Assembly (NCBI GenBank): GCA_003117195.1
Contig: BDSI01000034.1
Location: forward strand, 766,956 to 830,955
Reading direction: 5' to 3'
Length of the DNA stretch: 64,000 nt
Origin: Eudorina sp. 2006-703-Eu-15
Taxonomy: Eukaryota; Chlorophyta; Chlorophyceae; Chlamydomonadales; Volvocaceae
The position numbers were made by a program, and so were the translations under genes. Position 1 is the stretch's first letter. Every line of letters begins with the position of its first letter. The notes beneath the pieces were generated by a model that saw nothing but the letters and a program-made list of their open reading frames with translations, was not told the DNA's origin and ran no database searches. Shown one piece after another: positions 55,132-64,000 of the stretch.

Positions 55132-58100
55132 CGCGACGAGGCAAAGTCAAAAGACAGCACTGCGGATCAATCCCGTAACCGCCGCAGAGCATACCTTTCC
55201 ATTGTGGAAAGCTCATCGTCGGCGACTACCGGTATTCAGGCTGTAAATATGATGTTTGCGGAACTTCAATTTTATCCACGGTGTATATCAATCAAGGTGT
55301 TTGGATGCATATGGGAACCGAGAGAGTAGCTTCGTCAGAAGATTGCGACTAGCGATGATGAGACAGTTTATTTGTCGTCGATAGGAACCTGATCAGTGTC
55401 CAGCCTAATTTTTATATGGGATTCAGAGAATGCAGCAGCGGCGCACGTATTGACTGGAAGTTTCCAGAATGCTGGAGACCTATCAGGCGAATACTTCGAT
55501 AAGGCGCCTTATAGGATCATCGCGCACTGCGTGCAGGTTGAACACGGCTTAAACATCATAAAATCTAAGAACGATAGATAAAAGTCGGTTTTCTGGCAAG
55601 TTAATTGCCGGAAGTGCCTGCCGTAGGGTGGGGTGCCAGCCACGATAACCGTATTGGCAGTAAACTTCCCATTATGTTTTTCCCAGATGCTCAGCAGATG
55701 GAGAACCAGCGGCTGGTAAGGGGGCCGCGCGCCTGTATGTCGCGTGCATTGCTCATAACCTTGTTTATCTCTCAACAGGCTGTGAAGGGCTGGAACGAGT
55801 ATGTACGATGCCCGTCACTTAGCTCGACCTCAGCTGGACGGCAATAGTTTTCCTTTTATACTTGCTTCATGTTTGACTATCTCGGTTTCCTACTGCTTGG
55901 TGTCCGTGGGGCAAGGCAAAGCAAACCGGTACCTTGCCCAGCAGCAATGGACTCCTTTAACCTGGGGTTGTAATCGCCCAGTTTCATGGGTGTAACTTTC
56001 AATTAAAACCTTGTACATCTCGGTGATAATGATTACAACTGGGAACGGATGGAGGTCGTACTCGCGAGAAGACGGAGGTCGTATACGGTGGACCGGCGTG
56101 TCTGGGATTCGGTAAACTGTCACTTTGGCCGCTTGGGACACGGGATGGTGCCGATGGGTATTGCAAAAATAGGTAGCTGTAACGCAGACCCAGGTAACCT
56201 GGATTGCTTGATGAAGTACCGCCTGCCTGGGGATGGGCCCGATGGGATTTGAATGGAATGGAATGTTACATGTTGTACTGACCGTCCGGCCAATCACATG
56301 TGGCCCCGCAACGGACATCCGTCAAAGGCCGCTCATCACGATCTTCCCGCACCAGTTACCATCGTAACCGTTTCACGATCTCCGCCATATCCGTTCACCC
56401 GACCATCCTTCGAGTTTGAGGGTTCGGCATCGCCACCAATCAAGCGTGCGTATCTCGGCCCATCAACTAAGCCTCAACACCACATCTCAGCAACTAGCTG
56501 CTGTCTCATACCCGACTTCCTTCGGGGATCTGTACAGGATGGGATTTGTGTGGACAGCCGTACCGACATGGATCTAGGAAACCGCAATAATACGACAGTA
56601 ACTCCCGCCCATTCTCTCTTGTCACGGCGAGCCGCAGATTTTGAAAACTACTGTTCGCAGTCTCATAACTTGCAAATTCATCATCAAGAAGGGATACGTG
56701 TGCATTGCGTTTATGCAAATTAGTCTCAAGCGCTCCCGCAGGTCCCAGCCAACAAGAAACGTCAATATACGTGGCTGGATAGTCAATTTCCCAAAAAGTG
56801 CTTGATCGTACGTATCGCAGCGGCTAGCGGTCGGGTTGCGAAATTGCTTTCTGAAGTGATTTGGGCTTTGTGGGCCGATTCCTGCATCATATTCGCTGCC
56901 AATCCCCTGCTTTGCGTCTCTGCAAGGCACCTGCACTGCAGCTACCGCCTATTTGACGAACAAAGAGCGAGCGCGCGAAGTATGGCGAAAGCAAGGGTTC
57001 CCTGCATGTTCCATTTGCGCAGCGCAATAAATAAATCTTCTGTTTTCCGCCTTTTCCACCTGAATACATAGACTGATCCTGCACGGCGTCGATCGCTCCC
57101 GATGGGGGCACTTGTCGTGTCGCAAGCCCTGCCTCGGCGGGCAATAAGGCCCCGTATCACGAGTCGCCCTTCCCTGCCTCCGTCCCCCTCCAAACAATGC
57201 GCATCATGGACGCACTCAAGCGTTGCCGCCCTGCCTGTTGCGTATATGCGGTAGGCGTGCTTTCAGAAGTCGCATCACCCTCCGCATGTATATCACACAC
57301 CGACACGCACCATCACGTCCGGGCCTGGCTCGCTGTTCCATCCCCGCCGAGGCATGTCCCGCACTCCTGCGTGCGTTGCTTGCCTGCTGCGACCGAGCAG
57401 ACCTGCGCACATGCATGCACATACAGCAGCAGGTCGGTGTGCAACAACATCCAACCGGCGTAAATAAAGCGCCACACAACGAACGAAGCAACGCAAGCAG
57501 TAATGCTAGCTATCTGGTACCAGATCGGGGTTGATGAAGGGCGGCCGCCTTTCGATCCCGATTCGGTCATTTGCGGCAGCCTACTTATTACCTCCGTCGC
57601 TGAGCTGCAGTCGCCGCACTGCTGTCACGTCCCTGCCGTATTACTTACTCCGCAGCGTCACCCACCCACCGAATCCACACACACCCACACACACGCCGAG
57701 CTCGACCGCTCTCTCTCTCGCGCGCGGGCGCGTGTTGCCTGCGTGGCGGGGTCTGCATGTCATTCTTAGCAGACGGCTTGCGTGCGTGCAGCCGTTGTGG
57801 GCTTCAAACTCAACGGCACGCACGTTGATTGGTTGAACTGCTGCTGGCCGCACGCAAGCAATGCATGACCGCAATGACCGCAATATATGACGGGCCTGCG
57901 GCCACGCACCTGCACAAGCGAGGCGGATGTATGTTCCCAATACGTACACATGTAAGACATATATATACAGCGGTTAATAAAACCATCCGCGGTGAAGTTT
58001 CGGTGCGCTTGTATGTGGTGCTTGCTGGTGGTGGATGGCTCCAGCGGTCCCGCTGGCGATATGTCTTGCAGTGTATGTGCGGGGCGCAAGGGACGCCGGC

Positions 58101-60335
58101 TTCCGCTGCCACCAGGCGATGAGCGAGCACCCGAGAAGCGACCACTTTAGTAATATTAAAAATTCGCTTCTTCGCAGAAACGAATAGACGTTAAATACAT
58201 GTGTACATACATGTCCTTTTCTGAGAGGACGGTTATAGACAGTTACAGACGGTTACACACATTTACCATATTCGTTTACGGTATGCACAGGGCGTTGCCC
58301 CAACAGGCCCCAGCCACCGGCTGCGAAGCAATCGGCGTAAAGGGAGGCAAAGCGACGCGAATATCAATCGTCGGTGCGCGCACGCCCGCCACTACAAACG
58401 CATCCGTGACTGCTGCCGCGCCATGGCGGTGCGCGGACACCGGGTTTGCATGTAATAATAAAAAAGTAAAGCAAGCCTCAGGTTCGGTCGGTTTGGGGTG
58501 CCGGCTGGCCGGACTGGTTGGGTCGTCCGTGTTACGTAACGTAAGAGCTGACGACGCTTCTCGCGGGTGGGAAGCTGGTGGGGTTTCACGTAGCCACGGG
58601 TTGGAGGAGACACCTACCTGCCGAGAGACATACAGCCGTTCAATCGGCCCACGAAACGGTGATAACTGTCCCATACATGTGAACTGAACTATTTATTCTT
58701 CGTCGGTTGTGACGGCCTACCTGCCGCCGCGTGCAGGCAGTCCCCGATTGATTGCGCTGATGAACGAAGGCCACATCCCACATGCACCTCATGTTACCGC
58801 TACAGCGCCCGATCAGGCTGCGGCGCCGGTTGTCGCCCACGTAGCCTACGTAGTGTTGGCGCCTTACGTACCTGCCTAACGCCGCCTCCTCGCGCACTCG
58901 CTTGCCCGCACCGTGTGTGTGTATGTGTCCATCTGCCGCCATGCCAAGCTGCCATCGATCGCCCGATGGGGGGGAGGGGGTAACTCTGTGCCCTTCTAAA
59001 CGAATGAGCGATGGCTACAGCGAAACCCGCACCGGAGGGGATCGTCGGTGCCCACCCCGAGAAAGAAACCCCCGAAACCGTGCGCGCCGCCCCACCGACA
59101 CAGCGACGAGGCACCACCGTCAGTGTATGTGTCGATCGCCTTCCTTCGATCATTATTCCGCCGTGTGGCTGGCTGATGTGTACTGCAGCCGTTACAAGGT
59201 GGACCCTGGCTGGGGTTGGATGCAGCGCCCTGCTGCTGTCATCCAGGTCCCCTGCGTTGGGCCGTACGGTAGGCTCCGGTAGTTGCTGGGCATGCGCCGT
59301 TGGCCCGCTGTTGCCCACCGGGCGTCAACAATGCGAAGCCACGCTCTATGGCCCGCCGCCCGCCGCCCGCGCTGTGGCTGGCCCCGGCTCTCTACCCCGA
59401 AAGTCAACCGTATGATATGAGTACGACGATTCGCCTGCAGTGCAGCACCCCGTCCATTCACTCTAGCGGGGTTGGTGTGGAGGGAGGCCCTTGGACTGCG
59501 GGGGAGGGGGGTGGAGACATCGGAGCGGCAGGTGACAAGGGGTAGGGGGTGGGCCTAGGGGGTGTTGCAGCGCGGGTCAGTTTCCTCCGGCACATACAGA
59601 CAGCGCTAAAACACAAGGCCGTACACCAGGCCAGAGCCCCCACACTCATCACATTGAGGTCGTGTCCGCCTAGCTGCCGACTGATGCGCGTTACCTTGTC
59701 ATGACACACTGTGTGATCGGCGTAGCGGTGTGAGCGTGTCGGCGTAGCGGTGGGAGCTGCCTCCCGATCGACACACGACGACCCTGCCGTACCGCGCTGC
59801 AAAGGCATATGCTCGAGATGGGGATTTGGCTGTTCTGCCTCCTGATGTACTCCCGTGGGCGGTTCTGCTCCTGCCGGGGTGCTCTCGCGGTAACTGAGAC
59901 GCCGGGCCGGGGTGCTGCTGTGCCGCCGGCCGCCAGAGCCGCCGCACTCCCACCCGCCAGGTAGGGCCACGCACCAGGAGCTGTGGCCTCGTGTCTGGAA
60001 CGCGCGGTGTCGAAGCACGTCCTGTGCCAACATGACAACCTACCCGGTGCGGTGCACAACTGTACGTACTACCTTGTTGTGTGCATCCAATGTGGACCCT
60101 CCCTGTACTGCACCCGTACGTGCGGCACGTGGCCGCTACGGACCATGCCGTCTGCGTTCCCGCGCGCAGCCTTGGATGCTATCGCTCCCCGGGTGCGTCC
60201 ATGCAGGCGCCCACACAGAGGGCGACAACCCGCGACGTGCCCAGTCTGTTTCGCCGGCTCCCATCGCGGCGACAATGTGATCTGTTCCGCGCTGTATGTG
60301 TTATATATATAGATGTGTGTAATACATATGCGTGT

Positions 60336-60342
60336 GTATGCG

Positions 60343-60380
<38 letters not shown>
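60336..60380. repeat. (TG)n microsatellite
   Basis: Run of TG dinucleotides with a few CG substitutions. Confidence 0.93.
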
Positions 60381-61637
60381 TTACATATCTGACCGGGCCT
60401 GGCACTGGCCAAGGGCTGCTAGCCCAGCCCTGTGTGTGTCGCGGCGAATCTCGGCGGTTTAGACGGATGGAGCTCTACATGGTGGAGTGGTGACTGGATA
60501 CGTGGATAGGCCCTGCTGCGCCGCTGCTGGCCCTTGCTTCCAGGGCGGGTCCGTGTCCCCCCGTCCCATGCATCACCTGTTCACCTCAACATCCATCCTC
60601 CAGACACACAGCAGGGCTTCGAACAGGAATGAAGGGCGCGCACCCTGTGAGCGCAGCTAGCCTTGTGTGCGAACGCGAAGCTGACTTAGGGGGCCATTTA
60701 TGTGCACGATATCACGGAATCCCGCCGTGCGTGGCGATGGGTGCACAAAAAAGCCGCCCCGACTCGGTTACGCTGTGATTTCCCCATGCCGTACGTCGCC
60801 GCTCGATCCTGGTTTCCGTTTATGGAGCAAAAACGAAGTACAGGGCGGCACAGCGAGCGGGCTGCAAATCCGTCCGCAGTCGTGTCGTGTCGGGACGAAA
60901 ACTGAAACCCGCGCGGCCCTGACGTATTATGTGCGTGACAGGCTGGCTGGGTGCCGGCGGTTGCGGTGTGCGCTGTGCTGCCGGGGCTCACAGCGTTGCT
61001 GCTGCTCCATCGGGTGTACCGGGTTTCCTCGGGAGAAGCCAAACATGCGCAACTGTTACGTGTCAAAAACGTAGAAAAATGCGCGACTTACGTAGCTGGC
61101 TGCGAAAATTTGCAGTACGGTCGTGGTCGAGAAGTAACGTTATTCATGGCTGGTGCCGGCAGCAGTCAAAATGATTGCGCTGCTGCGGGGCGCGAGCCCA
61201 GGCAAGCCCCCATACAGTTCCCTGCGGAGAGATCCGCTTGGTGCACCCTCGTTGAGTGGTCGTACGGGCTGGCAGGGCGCAGGGGCGGTCTTGAAGACAG
61301 GGGGCTTGCTTTGTGCGTGACGTACGGAACGTCATACATGGTGGAAGCAAGGACTGCTGCCTGGTTTATCATATAGCATGGGTCAGTGCCCTGCCGCTGC
61401 CGCATGGTGGCGGTAACGCAGCAGGCCGCTCCGTTCAGCAGGTAGGCGGCGTCAGGGGGGACCATGGACCAGTCCCGGAGGGTCCCAGTCACGAGCCACA
61501 TCGTGGCGATGCGCGGAAGCGACAGCGCACTCCGCGACATCATACCTAATGAACCATATCGTTTTTTTCGATGTGCAAACGGCCCTTGGCGGGCCGGACG
61601 ACAACCCCCACAGGGATCAACAGACTGTCAGTCCGGC

Positions 61638-61669
61638 ATCCAATGCGCCTGATCGCGGGCGCATTGGAT
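61638..61669. repeat. Perfect 12-bp inverted repeat, 8-nt loop
   Basis: ATCCAATGCGCC and GGCGCATTGGAT flank tgatcgcg. It could form a stable hairpin in RNA or be a palindromic binding site. No adjacent gene explains it. Confidence 0.8.
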
Positions 61670-63379
61670 ATAGTGAAATGCAGTATATTGCGAACGATTT
61701 TAATACTGGAAAACATGCCATTCTAGATATGCCTCGTACAGTTATTTCGTAACTGTCCTAGCCGTGTAGACCGCAAAAACAGACTGACAGCCCTGGTACG
61801 TTGCAGAGAAGTTTTGTTTGATTTTGACAGGTTTTATGGTCTTAGATGGCTTTGCACAGCGAAACTGGGAAAGTAGGGGGCCCGAGACGCCGGACAGACA
61901 TTTGCGTACTGGCGCCCAAAGTTGAACAGTCCAAACACGCATGATTAATCAAGGCACGTATACTATTTAAAAATATTCAGCGATGAATATCACATTCACA
62001 GAACTGCGTCAGATCATGAACCAGCTAGGCACGTAGTCCGTACTTGACAATACAATGTGGATGGAGTTTCCTATGATCTTCACCAACTCATTAAGAGGTA
62101 TGATGATGATCGGAGCAGCCGTTGTGCATATCTCAGGTCACCCTGCCGCACGGCTAGACGCAGGTGTGCCGTACGTGTCCCTACAAGTAGCTTACTTAAA
62201 GACGAAACATATGTGCAGTTTCACATTCTCATAGATGTGTTATCCTAAGGGTTATTACAAAACATTCCAGCTTGTCGGTGAAACCTCTTGCCAAGGACTA
62301 GTCCTTATTTTGCCGCGCTGAGTTACGTTATCTCTGGTTTTCAGTTGGCAATGAACACGCAGGGCAGTTTCCAGCCGCTGTAAGCGATTTCCAGGTTCTT
62401 TAGTAGCGTGCGGTATCAAAGCGCTCAGGCCCGCTGCGATAACACAAGAACGTAGAGGCCCATCTATGGATGCCCAACCTTACGCTTGCGACCTTTCCAA
62501 GTGTCTAATGGAAGGTGACGCAAACCTTCTGGGGTCGCCTCTGGAGGCGCAGCAACCGTTCTCTGCCGAGCCCAACTGTGTCTCGCCGACATGCTCCGCC
62601 GGGTGCTGTATGGTTCTAGCACCTATGGCACCTCAAGGTGCTTTGGTTCCGGACTGCGCGTGTGCTCGTGGAAATCGGTTCCGCGGGTGTAAACGACGCA
62701 TTTGGCGGTCCAGTGAATTGTCGACGCTCGTCCTCCTTCACTCCGCCCTCGGCAACAAATGGTAAGAACTACAGGCTTGACAATGTACATAATATTCATG
62801 CCTTGTGGCCGCTTATAGCCGGGAACTGTTTTCCAAGCGCACCAGTCATCAGTCATAATGGCGAGCTGACGGCCACGACCCGCCACTGGCGTTCCGGCGA
62901 CGACTGATTCGTGCAATTCGTATTTTCCTTTGAAGGAGTGCCATCGCCAAGTATCTTCACGGTCGAAGTGACAACGACTGCAAGGTGCGCGTGACGTGGG
63001 AGGGGGAACGCGAACATTTCGATTCGGTCGGAAACTCAGACCGCCCGTGCCATGTGATCATATGAAACACATTACACCACAGTCAATAAATTTGATCACG
63101 ACATGCAGCCTGAAATTTCGCCTGGGCGTGCGCTCTCCGGCACGCAGCTGCCCTGAGCCGCGCGCCTCACCAGTGGTGCGAAGCCAATGTCGCGGACGCT
63201 TGCGGCTCGCCGGCCTCCCCCCAACTCCCCAAGTGCTTCCTTGTCCGCATAGCAGCTTGTGTCCCCTCTGAACTTCCCCTCCCTTCCACGACTGAAGGCC
63301 TTCGAAGGGACCGCCCGCGGCGGCTTTGCCGCCACGGCGCCACCCACATCACGCCCCTCCCTCTACCTGGCCGCCGCAG

Positions 63380-63593
63380 AACATCTTCTACTCCGCCCTA
63401 CGCTCCAAGACCTCCCAGACCAACCGCCTGCTCCGCACCTACGCCCAGGCCGTCGGGCCCAACTGCGACGACCCGCTGGCCCGACAAAACGCGTACAAGG
63501 CAGCCAAGCAGCAAGTCGCCGCCCGCAACGCGACCCTCATCAGCCGCGCGGCCGCCCTCGCGCCCCGAGCCAACCGCCAGGCCTCCTCTCGAG
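63380..63593 (+). CDS. Probable internal exon of an unidentified plus-strand gene (partial)
   Basis: 214-nt frame bounded by an acceptor-like GCCGCCGCAG and a strong donor GAG|GTAAGG. It encodes about 71 residues with ordinary composition (NIFYSALRSKTSQTNRLLRT, then AYKAAKQQVAARNATLISRA), likely alpha-helical and basic. The other two frames are Pro/Arg-rich shadows. If the frame is read back without an intron it reaches an ATG at 63326, so this could instead be a first exon. No downstream exon is visible before the window ends, and the family is not recognised. Confidence 0.45.
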
Positions 63594-64000
63594 GTAAGGC
63601 CGGCCGGGGAGACCCTGGCGCTTCATTTATTCAGTGCGCGAGGGGGTGAACTACGTCGCTTGGGCCCGGTGCGGTAGTTACTTACGGTAGTTACCCGCCT
63701 GCCATAGGATGGCGGGCGGTCACTGTCCAGACCGCCCGCCATCGCGTGTGAGGAGGAGCAAATCCGGAAAGTGTGAGAGGGCGCGCCGCCGCGCCCCGCC
63801 CCGCCCCGCCCCGCCCCGCATCCAGAGTCTCTTCAGAACCCGATGTGTCCGTCGCCCACACATCCCTGCGTGGTCCCCACGTCTTACTTGTATCGTTGTA
63901 TGGTCCGGGGGGGGGAGTTCGTGTTTGGCCGTGTTGGACACGGAGACGCGTTTCACGCCCTGTCCTGATGGCTCACGTCCGCACCGACCTGATGGCAGTG
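63594..64000. other. Window end, no exon recognised
   Basis: Would be intronic if the exon ending at 63593 is real. Contains a (CCCCG)n run at 63797-63820. Confidence 0.35.

Larger units (their letters stand above)
55132..63379. other. Gene-poor, less GC-rich region
   Basis: About 8 kb with clearly more A/T than the rest of the window and without long low-complexity G tracts. Open frames are short (the longest about 170 codons), overlap on both strands and show no recognisable domain or consistent splice chain. It holds a (TG)n run at 60336-60380, small direct repeats ('gtcggcgtagcggtg'-type near 59715-59752) and one perfect hairpin at 61638-61669. It may be true intergenic DNA or contain UTRs or non-coding RNA genes that cannot be recognised by eye. 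Confidence 0.5.

Overview
The window looks like nuclear DNA of a volvocine/chlamydomonadalean green alga. It is very GC-rich, its genes are split into many short exons by GT-AG introns, and it has long Ala/Gly/Pro/Gln runs inside conserved proteins, abundant simple repeats and a TGTAA-type poly(A) signal. This assignment is inferred from style and protein similarity. No bacterial-type operon, CRISPR array or phage module is visible.

Layout. (1) 2.7-18.7 kb, minus strand: a complete MSH3-type DNA mismatch-repair gene. I could place 18 exons, and all junctions but one agree in phase. Its introns hold a tRNA-Arg(ACG) gene and an exceptional load of micro- and minisatellites. (2) 18.7-22.1 kb: mostly intergenic. 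(3) 22.1-42.6 kb, minus strand: a 21-exon gene for a very large (about 2,030 residues) TRP-superfamily cation channel. It has a long helical N-terminus, six channel segments, extra C-terminal membrane segments, a coiled coil and a terminal CAG repeat that contains the stop codon. One exon carries an apparent single-base frame lesion. Its introns hold a tRNA-Pro(TGG) gene fused to a 411-bp body present in four tandem copies, and a related element near 26.5 kb. (4) 44.6-51.3 kb, plus strand: a nearly full-length L1-like non-LTR retrotransposon (ORF1 plus endonuclease/reverse-transcriptase ORF2) with frameshifts in both ORFs, a TAA-repeat tail and a candidate 9-bp target-site duplication. (5) 51.6-55.1 kb, minus strand: a five-exon Fes1/HspBP1 Hsp70 nucleotide-exchange factor. 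(6) 55.1-64 kb: a less GC-rich, apparently gene-poor stretch, with one probable exon of an unidentified plus-strand gene near 63.4-63.6 kb.

The three host genes (mismatch repair, cation channel, Hsp70 co-chaperone) have no obvious joint pathway. What they share is intron content: at least three families of short dispersed sequences (about 35-75 bp) recur in introns of different genes in both orientations. Together with the repeat element attached to tRNA sequence, these are the most unusual features here. Exon boundaries were read by eye from splice signals and reading-frame continuity. Where the phase of every junction agrees they are strong; elsewhere the uncertainty is stated.
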